A stretch of DNA of 64,000 nucleotides, from NCBI GenBank assembly GCA_028023455.1, contig JAQFVV010001070.1, forward strand, positions 54,026 through 118,025. The letters run 5' to 3'. Positions 23,591-36,400 of the stretch are shown here, piece after piece. The stretch is from Epiperipatus broadwayi. Its lineage: Eukaryota > Onychophora > Udeonychophora > Euonychophora > Peripatidae. Both the position numbers and the translations under genes were made by a program. Position 1 is the first letter of the stretch, and each line of letters begins with the position of its first letter. The notes beneath the pieces are model-generated. The model saw only the letters and a list, made by a program, of their open reading frames with translations, did no database searches and was not told the DNA's origin.

Positions 23591-23946
23591 TAGAATATTA
23601 TATATATATAATTGCCTTTACCTGTTTCGTTTTTTGAAAAAGGAATGTCCAAACTCATTAGTGAATGGCTGCTGTAGATGATGTTGAACTGTAAAACAAA
23701 GTATAAATTTACTATATGTTAAAAATAATTAAACAACTTACTTTTATTTCCTATATTAAATTTTATTTTTTTCCTCTTTCTATTTTCATTTAAAAAATAA
23801 GGATATCCTAATTTAAATGAAAAGTTATAGTGCGAAGCACGATGTGTTTGTATAAATATATAAATATATAAGCACTTATAAATTAAATTTTTACAGTTTA
23901 AAATTAGGGTTCAATTAATGCATTATGTAAATTTTCTTTACTAGCA

Positions 23947-24051
23947 TTTTTTTTTTATATGTCATAGCATCGACCGGGAGGCGAACCCACAACCGTCTGC
24001 AACCAAGTACTTGCTTGCAAGGCGACTGTGCTAACCTCTCGGCTAAAAACG
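23947..24051 (-). mobile_element. tRNA-derived SINE, filled site
   Basis: On the minus strand: TAGCCGAGAGGTTAGC as A box, GGTTCGCCTCCC as B box, then an A-run. The equivalent position in the second copy of the surrounding repeat (about 46740) reads ACTAGCATTTAAAAAAAATG and lacks the element. The 62-codon frame through it is not a gene. Confidence 0.8.
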
Positions 24052-24135
24052 CTTGTATTTTAAAAGTAAAAAAAAAAAGTTGCAGGAGAGGACTAATATA
24101 CAAAGAGTCTTCTTTTTATTTTTTCAATGACAAAC

Positions 24136-24370
24136 ATTTAGATAGGTAGATAGATAGAGAAGTATGTGGTTTAAATGTTTTAATGGGTAGACATGTAAAC
24201 AGATAGATAAAGAAATGGGGAGAGGGATACATGGTACATGTATAAACTAATGGATGGATAAGCAGATAGATAGAAAGATTAGCAGACAAACATATATAAA
24301 TAATTAGTCAGGGAGACAAGTAGAAATAAAAAGAAATAAATAAAAAAGCAGATAAATATGTAGATAGAAA
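24136..24370. repeat. GATA/TAGA-rich imperfect microsatellite
   Basis: Repeated TAGATAGATAG-type words with interspersed mutations. The corresponding tract in the second block copy is at about 46812-46990. Confidence 0.85.
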
Positions 24371-25090
24371 CTGATAAAACCAAAAGGATATTATTTAGCT
24401 ATTTTTCCTGTAGATTGTTAATATTAATTTGTTATGATAAGCAATGAATGGATTTTTAAAAGGTAGTTGTTATTTTTATCATAGTTACGAAAAGATAACC
24501 AAATCATAATAAGAATATATGTGCATACATAAAATAAATGTAAACAAATACCCAAACAATTCAATATATTTATTATATTAAACTATTTCATTTTTCCTTT
24601 TAACATGTCTTTGATCAAATGTTTCGGTAATCTGTGATAGAAATAAAAAAAGTAAAAAAAGAATATGGTTAGGGTTTAACTAGAACTAATGTGTACATGA
24701 AGTTGAAATGTCACATTTGTTATATGAATTCCTTGCCAAGGCGTATGTTTTTAATGTATCTATGACCTGAGAGATTGGTTTGACTTTTGAACTGATGGAT
24801 GGTTGTGATTGGGTTGCAAGCTTGATATAAATCTCATTGAAAATTTCAGTTACTTTCACATATAATCTAAATTATTTAATTATTTTTATGTATTAAAACA
24901 TATATATTTAACACTATTAGTGATTAACCTTGGTAATAAATTTTAAAATAAGGAAAAGCAAAAAAGAATATTATAACTTGAAATATTTATTTTTATTTTG
25001 TTTGTTAAAATTCGATTTAATTAAAGAATGTTACATGGAATGTGGAAATGAAGAAAAAATTATTTAAGAGTCTGATAGATGAGTAGATGG

Positions 25091-25950
25091 GAAATAAATA
25101 AAAGCAATATAGACATTTTAATCTCCACAAATTTAAGCAGGCATGCAACGCATGCTAGGCATGCGGGCGCTGGCAGAAGGAGGCGCCATCACTGAGAGAT
25201 TAGCATCTGAAAAAGAAGGCGCCATCCCTGAGAAATTAAAACTCTACTAACAAAAATACTCACATTTGAAGAATATTATTCTCAAATGTTTATTTACAAA
25301 AATTATTGAGAGTAGATTATTGAAAATCATATGAAGTCATATTATATCTTATTAAATGACACACACAAGCAGGCCTGCACACAAGCTCTGCTTAATATTA
25401 AAAATATAAAACAATCAAATCTATTATTTATCATGAACAATAAACTAAACATAAAGTTTATTATATTACAAATTTCATATTGTAATGTTTATATATATAT
25501 AGTACTGCTTATAGTAAACTATAAGTAACTTTCTGCTAGCAAATATATAAATAAACACACACTAAAAGTATTATAAATTAGAACTTATGTATGTATATGC
25601 GTATATATATATTAGATCATGTACATAATTTTGAAATCGTAAGAAACGATTATAATATTGCAAAATAAAACATTTTCTAATTTTTTATTTAAATAATAAT
25701 TTGATATAAATATTCGAACGTGTATGTAATATATATTATAGGTATAATTCCAGTAAACTTAATATAATTTTCAGTTTACTTTTTATTTTATATATTTTAA
25801 TCGTTGTCAAAAGTCTATTTTTTCTGCATACTAATTAGGTTTGCAAATTAATTACATACGTTTGCTTATGATGTTTATCGCAAATTTTAAAATCTTAGTA
25901 AGAACTTGTAAACAATAATTATAATCCCAGGAAATTTTCTATTGAAATCG
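25091..25950. other. No gene recognised; hAT-terminus-like GC island at 25130-25215
   Basis: Mostly AT-rich. The island contains GGCATGCGGGCGCTGG and two GGCGCCATC words. GCATGCGGGCGC also occurs near the right end of the hAT at about 29665, so this may be the end of a related, smaller hAT element. The ORF at 25331-25528 has no support. Confidence 0.4.
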
Positions 25951-26318
25951 CAAATCAGGCCTGGCAGGCCACCTGTGTTAATTAGAAAAATATATGATAA
26001 CAAAAGAAAATCTTGCCAATGGTAAAACTAAAATGTCCAATCAAGCGTAAAAAACTGGACACTTGAGTTATTTTAAAACCTGACCATTTTTAATGTCAAT
26101 GGCTGAATATTTCCAATTTATTAGCTGCCTTTTTTAGGTAAACAAGTTAAACAACTTCTTCCCCTCCGCGTATAGAGTTTTGTATTTTAGCGCAAGAAGT
26201 AATTTGTGTTGGACATCTAAATTAGCGATATATAATCTTAAGTATTAAGATACATGATGTAAATATATAAATTAGAGTCCGTATTTATTTATTTATTACA
26301 TTTGAAAATTATTTTAAA

Positions 26319-28823
26319 GTGGCGTTCATGAGTAAAAGTAATATGGAATCAAAAACTAAGAAAAAACTATCCGGTGCACAAAATCGTAAACGCCAAGCTG
26401 AAAAAATAGCAAACATTAAAAAACAAAGTGGATCACTTAATAAATATCTTAAAATATCAACTGCTTCTGAAATAGCTTATACTCAACAAGAACCAGAACC
26501 GTGCACATCATCTAGATCACAGGGAACTGTTGAAAATATTGAACAAGATTTTAGTAAGAAACAGTTAAGTGGCAACAAAGTCATTGTGCCAATATCATAT
26601 CAAATGTGTACAAATTTAGAAGATCCAGCTGAATGGAATAAAATCGATGACAAACTACGTGTTATTTTAGTAGAAATGGGGCCTGTTCAAAAGAAAGATA
26701 TTATATATCCGAACGATGTACATGGCCGTAAATTTTCTGATGTATATTATAATAGAAAAATGGAAAAAGGAGAAGTAGTTTTTCGAAAATGGCTTATTTA
26801 TTCTGAAATTTTGAACTCTGTGTTTTGCTTTTGTTGCAAAGTTTTTGAATCTACTGAATCTAGCCTCATAGAAGGATACAATAATTGGAGAAATTTAAGT
26901 ACAACTTTACACAGACATGAAACTAGTATGGCTCACATGAAAAGTTTATTGAATTGAAATGAACTTGAGAAAAGATTAAAAAACAAAATTACTATTGATT
27001 GTCAATCTCAAAATTTATATGAAATGGAAAAGAAACATTGGAGGAGTGTTTTGGAATGGCTGATTGAAATTATCAAATTCCTTGGTAGTCAAAATTTAGC
27101 ATTTCGCGGATCATCTGATAAATTATACGAAAAAAATAACGGAAATTTTTTAAAATTAATTGAATTATTTGCGAATTTTGATCCTGTTATGGAAAATCAT
27201 GTTGAGAGGGCCCTAGATCAAAACAATAGAGTACATTATTTGAGCAAAGATAGCCAAAATGAATTATTGGAAATTTTAAGTACAGCAATTAGGGAAACAA
27301 TTTTATTATCGATAAAGAAATCCAAATATTATTCTATTATTTTAGATTGTACACCAGATGCAAGTAAAACTGAACAAATAACCATAATTATTCACTTCGT
27401 TTTTTGTAATAATGGAACAGTTAAAATTAGAGAAAACTTTTTAGGTTTCATAGATATAACAGATTCCACTGGACGAGGTTTATGTACAACAATAATTGAA
27501 CAACTGGAAAAATGGAAGATTCCCATTGAAGACATGCGTGGTCAAGGGTATGATAATGGGGCCAACATGAAAGGCAAAAAGGCTGGACTTAAAAATTTGA
27601 TTTTAACCAAAAACCCTCATGCATTTTACGTACCATGTGCTGCTCATTCTTTAAACTTAATCATAAACACTGCCGCCAAAGTCAATGTAGATACAATTGG
27701 TTTTTTTGCAATTGTTCAAAAAATATACAATTTTTTTTCATCATCTTATAAACAGTGGTCAATCCTTTTAAAATTTATTAAAACTTTAACTCTAAAACAA
27801 CCATCAGAAACACAATGGGAAAGCAGAATTGATGCAATCCGGCCTCTACGGTATCAGTTGGGTGAAATTTATGATGCACTCTATGAAATAATGAACAACG
27901 AATCTTTTAATAGAGAAATTCAACATGAAGCTCAATCACTCTGCACTAACCTTAAGGATTACAAATTTATTTGTTCTTTAATAATTTGGCATGATATATT
28001 AAATAGAATAAATCCTGTCAGTAAAATGCTCCAAAATGTAAATATGAATGCTTCACTTGCTTTAGAATCGATCGCAAATCTAAATAAATTTTTACGACAA
28101 TATCGATCAGATTCAAATTTCAAAAACATTCTCAAAATTGCAGATGAACTTAGCGAAGAGGTTGATGGAGAGAAAGAATTTAAAACTGCCAAAGAAGTTC
28201 GACAACGGAAAAAAACTCGTCAATTTGATTACGAGCATCAGGACGAAACACCTCAAATACCTGAAGAAAAATTTAAAATAAACATGTTTTTTACACTTTT
28301 AGATGTAGCGATTAATTCTTTAACAGAACGCTTTGAACTCCTCGAAGCATGTTATAATAATTTCAATTTTCTATATAAAATATCAGAAATTAATAAGAGC
28401 GAGTTACAAGCAAAATGCAAAGATTTAGAAAATATTTTGAAATTTGATAACAGTAAAGATATTAATGCTACAGATTTATTCGACGAATTATGTGCTTTTC
28501 GAGATATTTTTCAAAAGGATTTTTTAAATTCTCAAAACCTTTTCGAAACACTTAATTTTATAGTTTCTAATAATTTATCTATGCCAAACTTATCAATAAC
28601 TTTAAGAATATTATTAACATTACCTGTTAGTGTTGCAAGTGGTGAACGCTCTTTTTCTAAGTTAAAATTAATTAAAACTTACTTGAGAACAACTATGTCA
28701 TAAAAACGGCTTGTTAATTTGGCATTAATTGCTATTGAAAATGATATTTGTGCAGAACTGGAAATAAATACAATCATATCAAGGTTTATTAATATGAAGT
28801 CAAGGAGTATAAAATTATTATAA
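26319..28823 (+). pseudogene. hAT transposase, ZMYM1-like, with two in-frame stops
   Basis: One continuous frame of about 834 codons is broken only by TGA at 26955-26957 and TAA at 28701-28703; each is one base from Trp and Gln codons respectively. Order: a Lys-rich N-terminus; a TTF-type zinc-finger region (about residues 105-190, with FRKWLIYSE and FCFCCKVF); a hAT catalytic core with the first Asp in SIILDCTPD (about residue 343) and a second in GQGYDNGANMKG (about 412); PCAAHSLNLI; then the C-terminal dimerisation block (LPVSVASGERSFSKLKLIKT) continuing past the second stop to 28823. It resembles zinc finger MYM-type protein 1-like transposases. The start is the first Met in frame and an earlier exon is not excluded. 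Near-intactness points to recent activity. Absence of introns argues against a host ZMYM gene. Confidence 0.9.
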
Positions 28824-29460
28824 TTATAACATGTTTTGTAATGCATTTACTTTTTTTAACTGTATTTTCTTTTTTTTTAATATTAAAAATTATTTATTTA
28901 CATTGCCTTGTTTGTTTCCCTTAGAAAGATTTTGTACACTAATATTTATAACATGTAGGTGGTATACATTAAAGTGACCAGATTTTAACATTGGTAAAAC
29001 GGGACACCATTGACCGGGGGGGCTGATTAAAAATTTGGTTTATATGGAGCGTTTATATAGATATAGTGTACATTAATAATAATAAATTAAATATGTATGT
29101 TTGTAATATTATCTTTTTTTAAAATTATTTCATTTATAAATTGTAAATTTATTATTAAATTTGCTAATATTTGCATAAATTTAGAGGTTAGAAAAATTAG
29201 CAAAAATTTTAAAAATAATGGGTTTGTTAAAAACAGACAGTGACGCAAATAATAAATATGAAATTTTAAAAAAAAAAAAATATTTGAGATTAAAATATGT
29301 AAATGTTTTTCGAAAATTATTTTAAACATTTAAATATTTTAATCTCAAACATTATTTTTTTTTAATTTATTATATATATATTTGAATCACTCTGTCTATT
29401 TTTAACAAGCACATTATTTTTAAAATTTCTGCAAATTTTTCTAACATCTAAATTTGCCGT

Positions 29461-29517
29461 GTTAAATTATATATTATTTCATACAAACCGTTTGTATGAA
29501 ATAATATATAATTTAAC
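29461..29517. repeat. Perfect 57 bp palindrome
   Basis: 28 bases (starting GTTAAATTATATATTATTTC) are followed by one central C and then the exact reverse complement. No mismatch is visible. Confidence 0.95.
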
Positions 29518-29527
29518 AATCAATTTT

Positions 29528-29555
29528 ATGCTATTTTTGATATCAAAAATAGCAT
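29528..29555. repeat. Perfect 28 bp palindrome
   Basis: ATGCTATTTTTGAT is followed directly by its exact reverse complement. It lies 10 bp after the 57 bp palindrome. Confidence 0.95.
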
Positions 29556-29695
29556 TACATCGTGCATTCTTTCTAAAAATCATGACTTTTTTAAAACGCC
29601 ACGGGACACGGTCGGGTCACCTTAGTAAACATACATATTGACAGGGGCGCCAAAATCAAATTTGCATGCGGGCGCCTAGTACCCAGCGCCGGCCC

Positions 29696-30549
29696 TGAAT
29701 TTAAGAACTAGCTTATTTAGTATTTTGATACGTAAAAATGAAAATAGAGTGCTGCACATAAATTAAGTGGTAAGATTTCTCTCTTTCATTGACAAGATTC
29801 TTAGAGAGCTAGATTAATGGGGTTATTAACCCTTTTCCCGCCTCTTACAAGGCTCCTCGTCGACATCTGACATCACTCTAACTCAGCCAGTTTTTATACG
29901 AAAATATTCGTTAAACACATATTGAATGGGTTTTTAAAAGTTCTGTAAGATGGTGCCATCTTCCGATTTATTTTTACAAGTAAAAAATAAAAAAAAACAC
30001 ATTTAAACCTAAACAAAGAAAGAACATTATTTGTGATTGGTTCTTAGCATGCTCTCAGCTGAAAAAGACATTCTGATTGGCTGGAAAGAACAAAGAAACT
30101 GCCTGATCAAAGAAAATAAAGAAAAACGCTGAGATTTTCATTTCGAATACGATTTAAATTATTATAAAATTATATTTATGGAAATTAAAAATTATTTTCA
30201 GAGAGAATAATAAAAAAACAAAATTATTTTCGAAAAATATTGAAGATTTTAGTAAAAATATTAAAGAAATATTTAAAAGAAATATTTACTTTTCTATAAC
30301 GTAAAAGTCGATTTTTTTTGTTTATATTATAGCTTTTATAACGCCATCTATGGCACTGTAGTGACTAGCAGCAAAATAAAAGTTCCCCTCATAAATCGAA
30401 CTAAAATCTCCCTTAATTTCAAGAATCAAGACAGGAAAATTACATATTTGAATAAGGTAAGCCTTATTTTATTATTTATCACATGGAACTGCGGAATAAA
30501 TCCTGCATTCCAAGGTACATAAAAAAAAAAAAAAAAAAATCAGCCGAAT
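29696..30549. other. Upstream region of the L1-like LINE; no gene recognised
   Basis: Less AT-biased in 29820-30130 and 30330-30440. A 20 bp A-run (about 30521-30539) lies just before the first LINE frame. It could be the LINE 5' UTR/promoter or the tail of another insertion. No core promoter motif is convincing. Confidence 0.35.
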
Positions 30550-33301
30550 ATGGAAACAGCCATATTAAATATTCATAGCGTGAAAGCCAGAACTAACCCT
30601 TATAAAAAGAAATCATCAATAACTTCAAAAAAAAAAATCCATACTAATCCATATAAATTTAAAATAGCATGTGCTAAAAATTATCAATATTTATATAAAA
30701 AATCTACAAAAATTCTTCAAAATGATAATGTTCACAACAAAGAATCTACCTCCGCGAAAGAAAACTTAAGTGAAGATAAGTTTCCCTAATTAACTTCTAC
30801 AGAAAATGAAACACCTATGGATTCTCATCCACCAAAAAATAAAGTATTTTTAAATCCAAATACAGCCCAAAATAACAACGAAAAATTAAAACAGTTAAAT
30901 GACATTCAGATTTTAAATGAAGAAAAAATTCAATCGCAATTACGAAGCCCAAGCGTTAACATAGGGATAAGCGCATGTAACGTAAACCAAAATGAGCAAC
31001 CTCTGACTCATAATGCTGATATCACTTCTAAATTAACGTTAAATCAACATGAAATGAAACCACAAACAATTAAGACCATGCCAATAACTGAAACAACTAA
31101 AACCAAACAAAGATTAAATATAGATGAAAATAATTACATTGATAGTCAAGGCCGTTGGTCTTATGAAAGCGGCGAAGATACTCTTTCTGAAAGTAAAACG
31201 GAAAAAATCAAAAATAATAAAAAATCAAAAACAAAAACACAAAATCCTGATATAATATTAAACAATACATCAAAAAATAGCATTTCGTTTAACAAAACTT
31301 ACGAATATTCTACACAAAATGGACTAACCACTTACACTCACGATTACAAGGCTCTCTGCCTCGTGAAGGAATCATATCAGTTCTAACATAAATAATGGCC
31401 AGGCAAGACTGGAAATACAATCAAAAGACAGATTAAACAATAAAGAAGATGCAAAAAAAATAATTTATGGAAATAAAATAGAATTTAAGGAAAATGCAAA
31501 GCTTCAAATTGAAAATATAATAGTCGGCGGTTCCTCGTCTTCCAAACCCACGCTTCCGCTAGAGGCGCTGATCCAAAATCCACACAACGTTAAGTCAAAC
31601 AAAGTCAAATCACCGATTCTTGCTTCCGCAGCCGAACCTCCCTTAAATCTAGCTACTTCACAAGTTTTGCAAGAACAACAAGAGACATGTTATGATAAAT
31701 TATCCCAAATTAAACCATCATATGCAAATATAACTAAAATAGGCACAAATCAAAATGCAAATATGAATAAAGTAATAAATGAAAACCGCTCTACTGGAAA
31801 CTTCGCACTTCAGAGCGAATATGATACAAATTACTCGGACGCATTTAGTTCTCCCATGCTAGATATAATAGAACAAGAGATTGAACAGCAAAACAACACA
31901 ATACAAAACCCACTTCTCCCATCTGAATTTTCCACAGATAACTTTAATGATGAACAGTATGCTTCTCTCAGTCAAAGCTTCAATCAATCGATCCCATTAA
32001 AACTACTGAAGACACTATCCAACTATAGCAATGACAAAAGCCTTGTTCTGGCCATAACAGACGAAAACTGCTCACTGTATAAGTTTCCAATCGAAGCGCT
32101 ATGTAGCCTCATTAAAAAAGAAAACATTGGTGAGGGAATACAACGAATTCTAACTCACCCTAATGATTGCTACATAGCAATCGAATTTTCTTCATATGCG
32201 CCCAGAAATAACTTCTGTAACACGTATAAAATTATCCAGAATAGGTTTATCACTTATATAGATTTAAATAGAACTGCAACGCTTACAGGAAAAATCAAAA
32301 ACTGCGTAATGGGTCTCGATGGCATTCAACTACAAGAACTTCTCGCTGATTTTGGCAAAATTTCCAATTTTAAATATCTCCCAATTGATGGGCACATACT
32401 ATCCAACACCGCATCATTTAATATACACTTAAATAAAAATTCCAAACCAACAGATATACCAACAACATTAAAACTTAATGGAGAGCCAATGATTCTTACA
32501 TTTATCAGAGTGAGACCACAGTGTTTCTACTGTGGGCTCCGCACGCATCTTATAAAGGACTATATAGCCCGAATCTGCACTCATTGTGGTCATAATAAAA
32601 ATAGAGCACACAAATGCCAGCAGCAAATTAACTATCAGGCAAAGAATCAGCATACATCCGATTTACACTTTATTCCAGAAGATGACTCTGGACAAACCCA
32701 CACCACGGAAGAATTCAGAATTGTTGAAAATCGGAATAAAAAAACAACCACTTATCCGAATTCAAAAAACTCCACAGGACATGCCTCAAATTCTCAAAAC
32801 TCATCACAAATTAATTCAAAAGGTTTTCTTAACAGCTACAGAGACCAAACAAGGCAGCAACTTAAACTAGACTTGCCATCTGATAAACACGTAATAAATA
32901 TTACCACAAGCTCAAATTCTTATAATTCCCAAAACAAACAAACAAAAGATTTCTTAGAACCACCCCAGGTACAGCAATCACACTCTGACTTACCCACACC
33001 ATCCAGCACAAGCCACAACATGAAACATATGCAAAGACCAGCACAAAATATCACACATCAGAATCCGTCAATGTTAGGTGAAGCCAATGACATACAGATT
33101 AATCCAGACATAGAAACAGATATGGATTACATAACACAAACCTTATACAACAAAAAAAGAAAGTCAACAAAATTTGCACAAAGCAGTTCTGAGGAAGATG
33201 AACAGACTGCTATGAATTCAACCAATTTTGACTTAAATAAAACTATAAAAATCACTCTTACAACAGCTCAAATACTATGCAAGATAAAAAAAGGAAAATA
33301 A
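30550..33301 (+). pseudogene. LINE ORF1 (nucleic-acid-binding, CCHC)
   Basis: The N-terminal frame opens at 30550 and is stopped by TAA at 30787-30789. The same frame then runs 30817-31386. A frameshift near 31355-31370 moves coding to the frame that is open to 33301. The first half is low-complexity, rich in Asn, Lys, Gln and Thr. The centre (about 32040-32500) resembles an RRM-like region, and it leads to CFYCGLRTHLIKDY, a CX2CX4HX4C knuckle whose last Cys is Tyr (TAT), then CTHCGHNKNRAHKC. It presumably binds the element RNA in the RNP. The C-terminal part is again Ser/Thr/Gln/Asn-rich. About 900 residues if unbroken, long for an ORF1. Confidence 0.75.
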
Positions 33302-33489
33302 AACACTCTAATACACAGGACTCTCACTCTAAGCCAACAGACACCAATACAGAAGACCTTTCTACCTATAGCCTACAACCTCCTGCATCTGCTCACATGG
33401 TTCCCTCACCTAAATCCTCTGAACTTGCCTCTCCAAACTTAAACAGCCCGCAAGCGGTACTTACTAGCGATCTAAGAATTGATGGATAA
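33277..33489 (+). CDS. ORF1 extension frame reached by a possible -1 shift
   Basis: At the end of ORF1 the codons ATA AAA AAA GGA place A AAA AAA as a phased slippery heptamer just before the stop. A -1 shift there continues in the frame shown, adding about 65 residues rich in Ser, Pro, Thr and Asn (includes NTEDLSTYSLQPPASAHMVP). It ends at TAA at 33487-33489, overlapping the likely ORF2 start in ATGGATAA. Alternatives are a simple one-base indel in the A-run, or an independent small ORF. Confidence 0.35.
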   Translation: MQDKKRKIKHSNTQDSHSKPTDTNTEDLSTYSLQPPASAHMVPSPKSSELASPNLNSPQAVLTSDLRIDG

Positions 33490-36400
33490 CCTGCCATGCA
33501 GAGTAGTAGGGATCAATGTGAGAGGTCTAAACACCCTCACTCGAGTATATGCCATTAGGCATTTTTTTCCTTTATTTCTCCTCACATTTTATTCTTAGGA
33601 GAAACCAAATTCCATCAGCACTCCAACCATAATATCCAGACAGAGCTTAGCAAACTTGGTTACTTAAAATTAGCCATCAATAGCTCCGCTGCGGAGGAGT
33701 TGGAGTGCTTATTAACAAGTGCCCTCCCAATAAATTTAAAGTGCTCTACGAAGACAACAACTTGATTGCTCTGAACTTAACATATGGATCAAGTAACATA
33801 AACTCATTTTATGTATATGCCCCCAATAATAAAGAAGTTCACCTAAGAATTATCAACACTATAAATATGCTGACTTCCAATAACAATGCACCTGCTATAT
33901 TAATAGGAGATTTTAATCTATCCTATGAAGAATATGACAGAAAATATCTTCATCTCCTTAACAGAAGATTTCTGGATGGTAGAGGGTATTTCCCTCCTAA
34001 TGCTTTTTCATTTCACACGAAAGTTTATCATACCCTAATAGACCTGTTATTTTATACAGCAGAATTTCACTTCTGTATTGAAGCATATCTTCAGCCAGCA
34101 GCCTTTACAGACCACCATGCAATAGTTGCAGACCTGCAGCTTCAAAACTTCCCTACAATAAGCACTAACAATACCATAAGAGTCCTCACTCGTTCCTCCA
34201 CAACTGAGGCAGTATTCTCCGAGGCCTACATTCTTTTTCAAAAAATTGACATACTCACTAGACCTCCGGAGGAAGCTTGGTTCTCTCTTGTGGGAATTCT
34301 ACAGTCACTCATAGTACAACACACCAGAAGATCTAAAGGGCCTACAATGCTTTTTAATGAGCTGGAACAAATCTCTCACCAAATCAATGCATTCAACATC
34401 GATAATGAGCCATTGGAAAGGTTGCTTAACCTTAAGCATCAATATAAGACCAAACAAGTGGCCATTGCAGAATACATAGCAATTAAAAGATCCAAAATAT
34501 ATCTACCTAATCAGCATTGTTGGACTAGAGCATATCTTCATTGGGCATTAGGATACAAACCCAAACAATCCACGCCCTCAACAATCATCATCAGTGGTTC
34601 CAATTATACTGGAATTCATATGCTTCAGAAAATTGAATCTTTCTTTAAAGAAAGATTACAAAATTGTGAACCCAGAGTTGATCTCTCTTGGAATGACATT
34701 TTTCCAATAGGTAGACATGGCATCACAGAGACTGACATAAAGAACGCTTAGCAGTCCTACCTGACCATGCATCCTGGTATACATGCCATACCTAAGTTTA
34801 TGCTTCTACATCTTAGCAACATTGTGATTCCGATTGTAATGGGAATGATAAAACACCTCTCAACACAAAAAGGGTAATTCTAATCTTTACCCTATTGCAA
34901 TGGTGCCATTCTTGAAGAAAAACAAGGAACCCACTTCCATCAACAGCATTAGACCGATATCAATGACTCCTATCTTATTCAAAATCATAGAAGGAGTCAT
35001 TAAAGAAGAAAAATAGAGTCCAAAATCATTCATAATATTTCAAAAAATCAATATGCTAAAAGGGTTCATCAACCCTTACTGCCATGACAGAAGTTAAATT
35101 ACCCTCGACTATGTCAGATCTAATAGACTATCAAAACCGATTGCAGTTCAGATTGACATAGCTGAGGCCTTTGACACAGTGAATCCCAACATCCTGCTTG
35201 AACTTCTAGGGAAATACAACATTCCTTCCCAGATCATACAAATACTAGATAACCTATTACATAACAGATTCATTCACCTCACACTTAAGGAACCTTAACA
35301 GATGGATTCACGCCTAAGCGCTCCATACCTCAAGGGTCTCCGCTTAGTGCATTGCTATTTTCATGCTACATAGACCCTCTTTCAAGGTCTATAGAAGACT
35401 CCCTCCCTGGAATTCATATACCAAGAATCAAGAAATCCATCACCTCCATTGCATATATGGATGATGTCATAATATTCCTTCCATCACATAAGTATCTCCA
35501 ACCGCTTTACCTTTTACTGGACAAATTTTCTAGCTCATATCAACTACACATTAATCACAGCAAATCCTCTACATGGCGAATATTAAATGGAAAAAAAATC
35601 CATTCCAAATTTCTTGGGAGCCCCAAAATTTCTTGGGGTTCCCTATATATAAATCTCAACTCGCCATGACCAAAAGTATTCAGAATACCATCATTGAACA
35701 AGCTGACCACCTTACACAGGGGCTTTCGAAGGTCTATTTATCTTTGCAGGGCAAGGTCGCTCTGTTAAATATGAAAGTAATGGCCAAGATTGCCTATTAT
35801 CTCCCGTTCATTACCATCACCAAGATATTCCTATCCAAAGTTTACAGACTATGTGCACGACTGTTTTGGAAGGGTTGTACTTCATCCATCAGCACAGCAA
35901 AAATGCAATTCCATAGAAAACAGAATGGAATGTCCCTTCATTCCATTCAGGCAATATTCTATCAAAAAGCACACACAGTGGTAGTCAACCTGATACAAAA
36001 ATACGATAGCATCCTTGCAACAGAACCAATAACTCCCACAGATACGCCTCCACCTGAGAAGTCCTCTTGGATAGACCAAATCCTCTCCCATCTTTACAAA
36101 TTCAATGGCAACTCCTCCGAGTGCTTTCTTACCAAAATCTCCATATGGACTGCCCACTCATTAATGAACCCCCAACCTTCACAATTAAGACCAAAACTTG
36201 GAGTAACAAATCAAAAAATTACTACACTATTCAAATTCTTATGGATGGAGCCAAAGTTCTTGGATTTTTTAATCAAGGCTAACTTGAATGCAGTTCCAAC
36301 AAACTATTTCCTCCATTATAGAAGATTTATAAAAAACATAGATCCTTGCTGTCCTGTCTGTAATAGAGAGGAAGAAACCTTTGAGCATATGATTCTATCC

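Larger units (their letters stand above)
23591..25090. repeat. Repeat block A4 (matches 46390-47270 plus 51550-52050)
   Basis: Starts TGCCTTTACCTGTTTC after a TA run, as does the copy at 46.4 kb, and remains co-linear through CATTAGTGAAT(G/T)GCTG to about 25090. The other copy lacks the SINE at 23.9 kb but carries the 4.28 kb inverted repeat. Non-coding. Confidence 0.8.
28973..29625. mobile_element. MITE-like element with GTGACC ends and internal palindromes
   Basis: The left end AAGTGACCAGATTTTAACAT with nearby ACGGGACACC is mirrored on the right by CGGGACACGGTCGGGTCACC, resembling hAT-type non-autonomous elements. The interior holds three hairpins: an imperfect one about 29280-29347, a perfect 57 bp palindrome at 29461-29517 and a perfect 28 bp palindrome at 29528-29555. 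The ORFs at 29087-29329 and 29459-29641 are incidental. Confidence 0.65.
25957..29695 (+). mobile_element. Putative extent of the ZMYM1-like hAT transposon
   Basis: The right end reads, on the minus strand, CAGGGCCGGCGCTGGGTAC, typical of this hAT group. A candidate left end CAGGCCTGGCAGGCC starts about 25957. Eight-base target duplications do not match at these positions, so the boundaries are provisional. A palindrome-rich MITE appears inserted in the right flank. Confidence 0.4.

Noticed and set aside
23915-24103. 62-residue minus ORF
   Set aside because: It is SINE plus A-run sequence.
24136-24370. CRISPR-like or regulatory repeat array
   Set aside because: Simple GATA-type microsatellite with no unique spacers; eukaryotic context.
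26319-28823. Domesticated host ZMYM gene
   Set aside because: Intronless, two in-frame stops, and an hAT-type terminal sequence nearby indicate a transposon copy.
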